NCBI GenBank assembly: GCA_964559835.1
Contig: CAZLJE010000037.1
Span: 1-46,495 of the forward strand
DNA from: DAISJI01 sp964559835
GTDB lineage: Bacteria > Acidobacteriota > Terriglobia > Terriglobales > Acidobacteriaceae
Reading direction: 5' to 3'
Length of the DNA stretch: 46,495 nucleotides
A model generated the notes under the pieces. That model saw only the letters and a list, made by a program, of their open reading frames with translations. It was not told the origin of the DNA and did not search any database. Below, in pieces: positions 16,140-27,200 of the stretch (the first letter of the stretch is position 1; the number at the start of each line of letters is the position of its first letter). The translations under genes and the position numbers were made by a program.

Positions 16140-17966
16140 TTAACTTTGTTTTTCTTCTAATTCCGTCCAGCGCGCGACGAGCTCGTCCACTATCTTCTGC
16201 GCGGCCTCCAGTTCGCCTTGTGCCTGTAACAGTTTTTCGGCGTCCGATGCGATCGCCGGATCGTGAAAAGCTGCGCGTTTCGCGGAGAGGTCGGTTTCGG
16301 CGTCTTCGATCCGCTGCTCGATGGTGGCGTACTCGCGCGCTTCCAGGTAAGACAATTTCTTCTTGCCGGCCTTCTGCGTGGCAGGCGAGACGCCCTTCGA
16401 CAAGCTCAGGGCAGGTTCCGCATTAGGCGTGACCGGCGGGACGCTTGTGCTACGCCGCTGCTTGTACCAGGTCTCCCATTGCGCGTAATCGGCGAACTTT
16501 TCGATTTCGCCGCGGCCATTGAGACCGATCACCACGGTAGATACGCGGTCGAGCAGGTAGCGGTCGTGCGTCACCATGACCAACGCGCCGCGATATTCGA
16601 GCAGGCTTTCTTCCAGGATCTCCAGTGTCTGGATGTCGAGATCGTTCGTGGGCTCGTCGAGTAACAGGACATCCGCTGGTTCCAGCATCATGCGGGCGAT
16701 AAGGATCCTCGCCCGCTCGCCGCCCGACAATCTTCCGACGGGCTGATTGAGCTGCTCGCCCGTGAAGAGGAAACGGGCGGCCCACGAGGCGACGTGGATC
16801 ACCCGGTCCTGGTAAACGACGGCGTCGCTGTCCGGCGCAAGTGCTCGTGCCAGGGTCACGCCCGCGTCCAGTACGCGGTTCTGGTCGAAGTGCACGATGC
16901 GGAGCGCGTCCGCACGCTTGACCTTACCCATGGTCGGCGGCAACGTATCTTCGATGATACGTAACAGCGTAGTTTTCCCGCTGCCGTTGGGACCGACAAG
17001 TCCGACACGCATCCCGGCCGTGAGAATGAAATCCAGCCCGGAAAACAAAATCCTGCCGTTCATCTCCTGACCGACGTCCTGCATTTCGACCAGCCGCTTG
17101 GTGCGTCGATCGCTGGCAGCCAGTTCGATGTTCGCGGTCGCCGTACGCGTACGGGTATTGAGGTCGGCGAGTTCTCCGATCAGTTCCTGGGCGCGATCGA
17201 TCCGAGCTTTGGATTTGCCGGTGCGCGCCTTCGGCCCGCGGCGTAGCCACTCGATCTCGCGATGAACGCGGTTCTCAAGCGCCTCCTGGTGACGAGCCTG
17301 GGCGTGCAGGAAGTCCTCTTTTTTCTCCAGAAACTTGCTGTAGTTGCCCCCGACCCGCAACATGCCGCCGGGATACGCGCGATTCAACTCGCCGACTTCC
17401 TGGGCGAAGTTCTCCAGAAAATAACGGTCGTGGGTGACGACCACCGAGGCAAATGGCGCGCCGATCAGAAACTCTTCCAGCCACTCGATGGCCGCGAGGT
17501 CCAGGTGATTCGTAGGCTCGTCGAGCAGGAGAATGTCCGGTTCCTCGACGAGTGCCTCCGCGATGGCGAGGCGTTTTTTCCAGCCGCCGGAGAGAGCGGC
17601 AGCTTGCTGTTCGAAGTCCTCGAATCCGGCACGCCCAAGGGTCTCGACGAGACGGCCCTCACGTTCGGAGTCGGGCGCGTTGATACGTTCGAGCGCGCGG
17701 GCGAGCACCGACCGGACGGTATCTCCGGGTTCGAAACGCGACTCTTGCGCCACGTAGCTGAGCCGTGTCCCTTTGCGACGCGCCACATCCCCTTCATCGG
17801 CAGTGATGCGCCCGGCGAGGATCTGCAATAACGTGGACTTTCCCGATCCGTTCGGCCCGATGACTCCTATCCGGTCGCGGGGGGAGATGGAAAAGGACAC
17901 ATTCTCGAACAGGGGTGCGGCCCCGAACGCCTTGCTTATTTCCTGCGCGTTGACTAACGGTGGCAC
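16140..17966 (-). CDS. uup: ABC-F family ATPase (Uup-like)
   Basis: 608 residues from GTG 17966, with GGGGGAG five bases upstream. Two ABC ATPase halves are present: Walker A GPNGSGKST at 37-45 and again GPNGSGKTT near 330, signatures LSGGWKKRLAIAEAL and LSGGERARILIARMM, and Walker B LLLDEPTNHLDL and LLLDEPTNDLDI. A C-terminal coiled-coil domain (KKLSYLEAREYATIEQRIED onward) is the mark of the Uup subgroup, which binds DNA or ribosomes and not a membrane transporter. Just before that coiled coil lies an odd PALSLSKG octapeptide encoded by a palindromic repeat (see 16393-16415). The call of Uup rather than another ABC-F is fairly sure. Confidence 0.9.
   Translation of the reverse strand: MPPLVNAQEISKAFGAAPLFENVSFSISPRDRIGVIGPNGSGKSTLLQILAGRITADEGDVARRKGTRLSYVAQESRFEPGDTVRSVLARALERINAPDSEREGRLVETLGRAGFEDFEQQAAALSGGWKKRLAIAEALVEEPDILLLDEPTNHLDLAAIEWLEEFLIGAPFASVVVTHDRYFLENFAQEVGELNRAYPGGMLRVGGNYSKFLEKKEDFLHAQARHQEALENRVHREIEWLRRGPKARTGKSKARIDRAQELIGELADLNTRTRTATANIELAASDRRTKRLVEMQDVGQEMNGRILFSGLDFILTAGMRVGLVGPNGSGKTTLLRIIEDTLPPTMGKVKRADALRIVHFDQNRVLDAGVTLARALAPDSDAVVYQDRVIHVASWAARFLFTGEQLNQPVGRLSGGERARILIARMMLEPADVLLLDEPTNDLDIQTLEILEESLLEYRGALVMVTHDRYLLDRVSTVVIGLNGRGEIEKFADYAQWETWYKQRRSTSVPPVTPNAEPALSLSKGVSPATQKAGKKKLSYLEAREYATIEQRIEDAETDLSAKRAAFHDPAIASDAEKLLQAQGELEAAQKIVDELVARWTELEEKQS
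16393..16415. repeat. REP-like repeat inserted in frame in the ABC-F gene
   Basis: CCCTTCGACAAGCTCAGGG (plus strand) belongs to a repeat core widely dispersed in bacterial genomes, which when translated gives the tell-tale peptide PALSLSKG. Here it lies in frame in the Thr/Pro/Ala-rich linker before the Uup coiled coil, where an insertion would do little harm. It is one half of the usual palindromic pair; I see no second copy in the window. Confidence 0.65.
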
Positions 17967-18060
17967 TCGGCTCCCCCAGATTCCAGCATAGCAGCGGCGC
18001 CGGTAACCTTACGGGCACAGACCGGAACTCCGTTCGCGGCAGGCCATTTGTTCAGGAAGA

Positions 18061-18089
18061 CACCTTAATTAGGTGACTGAAACTCAGTC
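18061..18089. promoter_or_regulatory. Two adjacent small hairpins upstream of the giant gene
   Basis: The 247-base spacer before the giant gene contains CACCT-TAATT-AGGTG (18061-18075) followed directly by GACTGA-AAC-TCAGTC (18075-18089). They lack a T-run. Further on are a C-rich stretch ACTCCCCCTAGGGCTTTACC and the ribosome site AAGGAG (18203-18208). They may be leader structure or operator sites for the giant gene. Confidence 0.35.
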
Positions 18090-18213
18090 CTAAACCCCTT
18101 GCATCTGTCACGGAACCACACTAATGTTGTAACCCACTCCCCCTAGGGCTTTACCTCTTTTCGGCCTCCCCAATCGGACTAAGGATCCTTTTTGTCTTAA
18201 CGAAGGAGATGTT

Positions 18214-21200
18214 GTGGGCACCTCATCGTCGGGACGTCCTCGCCTAGCTCTACGTGTTTCTGCTCTCCTCGCATTCCTGTTGTTTGGGGCCGTTAGTTTC
18301 GGCGCTGATATGACTCCGTTGAAGCCGAAGGTAACTGGCCGGACTGCGAGCTATTCGGCGGCGCCGCTGCGCTTTGAGCCGAACCGCGGCCAAGCCCACA
18401 AGGATGTGCGCTATGTCGGCCGCGCCGGAGGATACAAAGTCGGCCTCGAGTCGCAGAGGATCACCTTCAGCGTCCCCACACACGCGCAGAAGGAAGACAA
18501 GTTCCACGACGTGACGGTAGCGATGTCGCTCGTCGGCAGTAAAGCAGCGCCGCAGATCTCCGCGTTCGGCGACCTTCCCGGCAAGAGCAGTTATTTCCCG
18601 AACTCCGACGCGCATTCGTGGATCACGAACCTGCCGTTGTTTTCGGGCGTTCGCTATCGCGGCGTGTATCCGCGCACAGACCTTGTTTTCCGTGGTGATG
18701 CAAACCGGCTGGAGTACGACTTCAACGTCTCGCCCGGAGGCGATCCACGCACCATCGGTTGGCGGATCCCTGCGACGGCCGACGTCCAGGTCAGCCAGGG
18801 CGATCTCGTCATTCATCAGGATGGAGTGGAACTGCGCTTCCTGAAGCCGGTCGCCTACCAGGACAAGTCCGCGAGCAGGAAAGCGGTCCCAGCCGAATAC
18901 AGGATCGAGCGCGACGCGAATGGAACGCTGGTCCGGTTCGAAATCGGCAAGTACGACCGGAGACGCGCGCTCGTCATCGATCCTGTGTTGTCGTCGGCGG
19001 TGCTGGCGTACTCGACGCAAGTCTCCGCCATGTACAACATCTCGGCCTCCATCGCGGATTCCGCCGGCAATGTCTACCTCGCCGATTCAGTAGGAGCGCT
19101 GGAAGTGGTGAAGCTGGCGAGCGACGGACGAACGCTGCTCTATAACGCCACGATCGGATCGACCGCTGCGCAGGCCGCCAGCGTTGCCGTCGATAGCAAC
19201 GGCCAGCTCTACATCACCGGCCAGGCTTTGGCGGGATATGTCACGACGACGAGCGCCTATCAGCCGACGTCGGGCAGCGGTTATCACGCCTTCGTCACCG
19301 TGCTGAATTCCACCGGCTCGAGCCTGGTGTACTCGTCCTTCCTGCAGGGGAGTTCCACCGATCGGGGCACCGGCATCAATATCGACCCTACGGGCAAAGT
19401 ACTGGTGTCCGGCTGGACGTACTCGCAGGATTTCCCAAACACCAACAACGTAGTCCTGACCAGCAACCAGATCCCATTCGTCGCAAAGTTCGACATTACG
19501 CAGAGCGGCAACGCATCGCTGGTCTACTCCGCGCTTTTTCCGTCGCCTAACTACTACTACTATTACTACGGTTCCGCGGTGGCGGTCGGTTCCGACTCGG
19601 CCGGCAATGCTTATGCCGCCATTCATTCCGCCTACTTACCTACCACTACTGGCGCCTTCAATTACGACGGGATCTATAACACGTCGGGCGGTGCGTACGT
19701 CGTCAAGATCGATCCCACCGGCGTGACGCAGTTCGTTTCCTATCTCGGCTACGGCGAGCCCTGGGACGTGGCGGTTGACGGGGCGGGTAATACGTATGTG
19801 ACGGGCGTCGTGAGCAACGGAGATTTTCCGACGACCGCCGGTGCGTACCAGACCAACTATCCCAGCGCATTCGTCACCAAGCTGAATGCCAGTGGTACGG
19901 CGCTGGTGTTCTCGACTTTCCTGGGCAGTCCGACGGGACAGTTCAAATTCTCGACGCCCATCGTTCCTACGTCGATCGCGATACCGGCGGGCTGCACGAC
20001 AAATTGCACGCCTTATGTCAGCGGCTATACCTATGTGAACGACTTGCCGACGGTGAATCCCATCCAGAGCACGCTGGGTGGCCAGACGGACGCATTCATT
20101 GCCAATCTGACGGCGGACGGCAGCGCCGCTACATTCCTCACTTACCTCGGCGGTTCGCAGGACGAAGATCCGTACTCATCGGGCGACCTGCACATCCCGC
20201 AGATATCCGTTGACGGCAGCGGCAACATGTATCTTGCCGGCAATTCATACTCGCCCGATTTTCCGTACACCAATCCTGGAATAGGTTCGTATTCATTCAT
20301 CGCGAAGATCAGCCCCACCGCCGGAGCGACGGTGATCCCGTCTCCCAGTTCCCTGAACTTCAGCTACCAAACGATGACGGTGGCGAGTGCACCGCAGGTT
20401 GTCGTGCTGCGGAATCTTGGCACTTCGGCGGCGACCATATCCAGCATCACGAGCAGTAACGGCGCATTCAGCGAGACCGACAACTGCGGCGGCTTGATCC
20501 CCGCGGCCGGCAGTTGCACGATGCAGGTGACGTTCACTCCGGCGAACCCGGGCACGGTCGCCGGAACGATCACGATCGTGCATAACGGCACAAATTCACC
20601 GGCGACGATCGCCTTACAGGGCTACGGGCAGGACCAGGCGTTGCTCTCGATGTCGGTGACGGGAACGTACGACTTCGGGTCCCAGGCGGTGAACACGTCG
20701 AGCGCTCCCCTGACGTTCACGCTGACGAACATCGGGACGCAGCCGGCGCAGATCTACTCGGTCAACGTCCCGACCAACCAGGTTGCATTCGTCTCGAACA
20801 CGAACTGCCCACTTTACCTCGCCGTCGGCGCGAGTTGCACGACGCAAGTGACGTTCCAGCCATATATCGCCGGGCTGATCACGTCGTACGTCTCGGTAAA
20901 CGCCTCTCCCACGGTGGTGCCGAACTACTACATCAACCTGCGCGGTACAGGGGTCGGTCTCGGCGCCGCCAGCCTTACTCCGAGCACGACCGCCGTGTCG
21001 TTCCTCGACCAGGTGGTGGGCACGACCAGTTCAACGCAGTACGTTCAGATGACCAATACCGGAACAGTGCCGGTGACGATGGGCCCGGATTCCGTATCCG
21101 GTGACTTTAAGATCCAGACCGACTCCTGTTCTAACTTGAACCTTCTGCCTGGCTCGGCTTGCTACCTCTACATCCAGTTCGCGCCCACGGCTGCAGGCAG

Positions 21201-24200
21201 CCGCACCGGCACGTTGACGCTAAAGAACACGGCCGGCCCCGACCTGTCCATCAGCCTTTCCGGCAACGCCACGACTTCGAATTCGCAACTTGTGTTTTCG
21301 CCGGTGACTACGGTTTTCGGCGATCAGGTAGTGGGAACCCAGTCCCAGGCCGAGTCCATCACCGTCACCAACAACGGCAATACCACCGTCAGCTTCTACC
21401 GCGTGTACGACGGCGGTACGGCCGATTTCCGGCTTACGTATGACGGGTGCAGCGTGCTGGCGCCGTTCCAGCAATGCAGCGTCAACGTGGCATTCACGCC
21501 GACAACGACGGGAACTCTGTCGGGGACGATCACATTCGAGGATGACGCGACCGGCAGCCCGCAAACCGTCACCGTGACCGGCAATGGCGTGGCCGCGACG
21601 TCGGCCCTCGTTGCCAGCCCGACAGCGTCGTCGTTCGACGACACTGTGGTTGGTACGCAGAGCCAGTCCCAGGCGCTCCTGTTTTTTAATTCCGGCAACA
21701 CGCCGATAACGGCTTCGACGCCGCAGGTGAGCGCGGCCGATTTCAAGATCACCAGCAACGGCTGCAGCACGATCGCGCCGCAGTCTTACTGCTACATCTA
21801 CGTGGTGTTCCAGCCACAATCCGCGGGAGCCATCAGTGGGACGCTGACGCTGGCGACCTCAGCGCCCCGCAGTCCGACGGTGATCAGCTTGTCGGGTAAC
21901 GGGCTTGTCGCGAGCGATTCGCTGGTCGCCTCGCCCTTGAGCGCCGGTTTCCCCGACACCGTCGTGGGCACGACCTCGTCGTACCAGCTCATTTATTTCT
22001 ACAACCCCGGTAATTCGCGGGTGACGGTCAGCAACGTCACCATCGGCGGTGACTTCGCCATTTACAGCAACGGGTGCTCCACGGTTTACCCCGGGAGTTA
22101 CTGCTACGTATATGTTCAGTTTGTGCCGACCGCAGCCGGAACCCGTACGGGTACGCTCGCGTTATTCGACGACGCCCCCGGCAGCCCGCACACTGTGTCG
22201 CTTTCGGGCAACGCCGTGAATCCGCTGACGGTGCTCGTCGCTACTCCGAGCAACCTTGGCTTCGACGATCAGGTTGTCGGCACGACCAGTTCCACCACGT
22301 ACGTCCTGCTCTATAACCCCGGAAACGAGCCGGTCACGATCAGCAATATCAATGTGAGCGGAGATTTCGCTTCCACCGGCGGTTGCGGAACGATTTCGGC
22401 GCAGTCCTATTGTTATTTGCCGGTCACCTTCACGCCCACGGCCGCTGGGCAGCGTACGGGCACTATCACGCTGACCGACTCAGCGGCCGGCAGCCCACAC
22501 GGAATTTCGCTGTACGGCAACGGCATTGCCGCGACTACGACGGTTGCGGTCACGCCCGCGAGCGTCGATTTCGGAAACGTCGTCGTTAACACGAGCGCGC
22601 CCGGGCAGACCGTGTACCTGACCAACACCGGATCTACGAACGTCACCATCTCCTCGGTGACAGCAAGCGCGCCGTTCACGGGTTCCGGATGCGTGGGCAC
22701 GCTATACCCCGCCACATATTGCTCTTTGACTGTGTCGCTGAACCCGGGCGCGACTACCGGCGCCATCACCGGCACCCTGACATTCACCGACAGCGCTACG
22801 GGCAGTCCGCACGTAGTAAATCTCGCCGCGAACGGCGTCTCTTCCGCGCCGGCGATCTCGATGTCGCCGAACGGCATAACGTTCCCGCAGACCGTGGTCA
22901 ATGTCGCCTCGAGTTCACTGAATACGACATTCATCAATAACAGCGGAAGTTCGATCACGGTCTCCGGCGTTACGACGACCGGCGATTTTGCCCTGACCTC
23001 GAACGGCTGCTCGGCGGTCGGCAATAACGGCTCGTGCGGTGTCAGCGTCAAATTCACGCCGACCGCGTCCGGCAACCGCACCGGCACGCTGGTCTTTACT
23101 CACAATGGGCCGGGCGGCTCTACGACCATTAATCTTTCCGGTTACGGGCAGCCCTCGACGAACTCGGTACAGCTTTCGGCGAGCGGACTTGCGTTCCCGA
23201 CGCAGGTGGTCGGAACGACGAGCGCGTCGCAGACGGTGTACGTTTGGAATAACGGCACCTTGCCGCTGACGTTCAGCTCGTCGACGATCACTGCCGGGTT
23301 CAACATCTCGTACAACGCCTGCACCGGTACGGTGAATCCTGGCAGCTACTGCTATGAGAACGTGAATTTCCAGCCCAGTGTGTCAGGGGCAGCGACAGGG
23401 TCGTTGACCATCAATGCCAGCGATCCTGCCAGTCCGCATGTGGTGCAACTGTCCGGGACGGGCGCGGATCCGACGCAGACGCTCGCTTTCTCCGCCACCC
23501 AACTCCAGTTCCCGGACCAGACGGTTGGTTACGCGAGCAGCTACCAGACGGTGACCGTGTACAACACCGGCAACAGTCCGGTGAATTTCACTTCGGTGGG
23601 GATCACCGGCGACTATTCGATCCCCTACAACAGTTGTTCCACGTTGCAGGCCGGCAGCGCCTGTTACGTGAACGTCACGTTTACGCCGACCGCGACGGGC
23701 AGCCGTGCCGGCACGGTTACTTTTACCGACAGCGCTACCGGCTCGCCGCAAAGCGTCGGACTGTCCGGCAACGGCATTGCCGCGACCAAGTCATATTCGC
23801 TGACCGCCAGCGCGCTGGCATACCAGGACAATCCGCTGAACGTCCAGAGCAGCACGCAATACTTCGAGCTGTTCAATACCGGCACGGCCCCCCTGGTGCT
23901 CTCCGGTACCGGAGCGACCGGGGACTATCTTGTCAGCTATAACGGTTGCTACTCTCAGACCCTCGCGCCGGGTAACTCCTGTACCGCCGGGGTTGCTTTC
24001 AAGCCAACCGCGACCGGCACGCGCACGGGGACAGTAACCATCGGCACCGACGCTCCGGGCGGAGCTGTCAACGCCACCGTCTCGCTTACCGGCAACGGCG
24101 TCGACCAGTCCCTCACCGCTCGCCTGTCCGCGACCGCGCTTACGTACGCCGACCAGGCGACCGGAACAACCTCTCCGTCGCAGTTGGTGTACCTCTACAA

Positions 24201-27200
24201 CACGGGCAATATGCCGCTGCCGATTTCCAGTGTCCTCATCACAGGCGACTACAGCAGCACGTACAACGCTTGCGGCGGCACGATCGCCGTCAGCTCGTAT
24301 TGCTATGTCTATGTTGTGTTCACGCCCACGGCGGCCGGCACGCGCACCGGAAGCATCACGATAACCGACACTTCGACCACTAGCCCGCACGTGGTTTCGC
24401 TCACCGGAAACGGGACTGCGCCGTCTTTGCGCGTGAACATCAATCCCGGCTCGCTCGTGTTTCCGCCAACCGTGGTCGGCGCCACCAACCCTAACTACGC
24501 CGCGGTCACGGTGACCAATACGGGCAATGCGCCGGTGCAATTGAACGCCAGTTCGATTACAGGCGCCGACTTCATTATTTACTACTCGAGTTGCGAAGGA
24601 GCCCAGCTCAACACCGGCGGCTACAGTTGCGTCATCGACGTGCAGTTCAAGCCAACCACTACCGGCGCCCTCACCGGGACGCTGAACATCGCGGACAATG
24701 CCGGCGGTGGTCCGCACAGCGTGGCGTTAAGCGGGACAGGCGCCGACCCGAACAGCGCCGTCCAGCTTTCGCAGAATTCCATCACCTTCGGCAACACGCC
24801 GACGAACACCACCAGCGCTGCTACCACGGTGTATCTAGTGAACCAGGGGAATACACCTGTGACCATTTCGACGGTGGTCCCGGCCGGCGACTTCCTGGTA
24901 TCGGGCTGCGCAGGTTACACCGTCTACCCCGCCAATAACTGTGCGATGAACATCAGCTTCAAGCCGACGGCCACCGGCACGCGCGCGGGTTCGGTCACGA
25001 TCACCGACAACGCCGTCGGCAGTCCCCGGACCATTTCTCTGACGGGCACCGGGGTCACGCCGTTCCCGGTCGTAACGCTCGTTCCAAACAATCTGGTGTT
25101 CGGCAATACCAATATCGGCAGCACCAACGGCAACCAGTACATCGAGGTGTACAACACCGGGAGCGCGCCTCTGAACGTTTCCAGCGTTACCGGCGGAACA
25201 TCTGAATTCCCCTTGACCAACGGTTGCACCGCGCCGCTTGCGGTCAATAACTATTGTGTGATCACCGTATCGTTCGCGCCGGCGGGAAGCGCTGGAGCGC
25301 GCAACATCACCTTGCAATTGAACGACGACGCCCCTACCACGCCGCAATCGATCGCCATCTCCGGCAATGCCACTGCGGCGGGCCCGGTCGCGAGCTTGTC
25401 GACGACCACGGACTCCAGTGGCCACACGTTGTCGTTCTCGTCCCAAGTAGTGAACACGACGAGTGCCGTGCAATCGGTGAACATCACCAACACCGGGACG
25501 ACCAGCCTCACGTTTGGAACGGCAGTCGTGACGGGACCATTCGCGATCGCGGCGAACGGATGCACGACGTCGCTTGCGCCTACGGGCTCGTGCACGATCC
25601 AGGTGACGTTTACGCCATCGGCGTCGGGCGTCGCTTCGGGAACGCTGTCGATTCCCGATAACGCTCCCGGTACCCCGCACGTTGTCGGGCTGAGTGGTAC
25701 CGGCGTGACTGGTCCGCAACTGACCATCTCCCCCAGCAATCTGGTCTTCAATTCGCAGCAGCTGAATACCACCAGCGCGGCGCAGACCGTCACGCTGATC
25801 AATACCGGCGCGCCGGTCTCGATCTCGCTCATCTCAGTTTCGGGAGCGGGCTTCGCGCAGACCAACGGATGCTCGACCATCGCCACCAACGGCAGCTGCA
25901 CCATCTCGATCAAGTTCACTCCGACCAGTGTTGGCACGCTGAACGGCACGCTGTCGATCACCGACAATGCTGCCGGCAGCCCGCAGACGGTCGCTCTCAG
26001 CGGCACCGGCGTGGGTCAGCCCTCAGTGAACCTGTCTTCGAACTCGCTTACGTTCACCAACCAGAACGTCGGCACAACTTCCGCGGCGCAGACAGTCACG
26101 ATGACGAACAACGGCGCCGGGCCGCTGGCCATCAACAACATTGGCTCGACCGGCGACTACGGAGTCACTCACAACTGCGGTAATAACCTCGCCGTGAATG
26201 CCAGTTGCACGCTCTCCATCACCTTCTCGCCGAGCGGCGCGAACACGCGCAATGGCTCGGTGAATATTACCGACGACGCCCCGGGAAGCCCGCAGAGCAT
26301 CTCGCTGACCGGCGTAGGTGTCGGCGCGGTAGCGACACTCTCTGGTAGCTCGCTGACCTTCACGACCCAGACCGTCGGCACAACCTCTGCCGCCCAGACG
26401 TTCACGTTGACGAACACCGGTAACGCCGACTTGGGCTTGAATACGATCTCTTCGACCAATCCTGAATTCGGCGAAACCAATAATTGCCCGGCTACGCTGG
26501 TGGCGAACGCCAATTGCACCATCTCGGTGACGTTCGGCCCGACCGCTGCCGGTAATCAGGGCGGCTACATCTACGTCTACACGTCCGTCAGTACGCAGTC
26601 CGTGGCGCTGTCCGGTAGTGGCACGGGACCGGTAGGCTCGGTATCGCCGTCGCAGCTTGGATTCGGCAGCGTTGGTATCGGCACACCGAGCGCGGCGCAG
26701 GCCGTGACCATCACCAGTTCGGGTACGACCGCGCTTGCGATCAGCGGGATCAGTATTGCCGGCGACTACAGCCAGACCAATAACTGCCCGGCATCGGTTG
26801 CGGTCGGGAGCAACTGCACCGTCCAGGTGACCTTTACCCCGTCGGCGCCAGGCACCCGTAACGGCACGTTGTACATCGGCGACAACGGCTCGTTCGGCGG
26901 ACACACGGTGACCCTGACAGGTTCCGGTCTTGGCCCGCTCTTGACACTGAACCCGGCTTCGCTGACGTTCGGAACGGTCGCGTTAAATACCACGACCAGC
27001 GCGCAGACGATCACCGTCACCAACACCGGTACGGTCTCAATCACCGGGCTGACGGTAAGCGCCGCAACCGGCGATTTCAACCAGACCAACAACTGTCCGG
27101 CATCGCTATCGGTGAACGCCACGTGCACGATCAACGTGACCTTTAAACCCACCGCCGCGGGCGCACGCACCGGTTCGTTGACGGTCACGAGCAACGCGGC

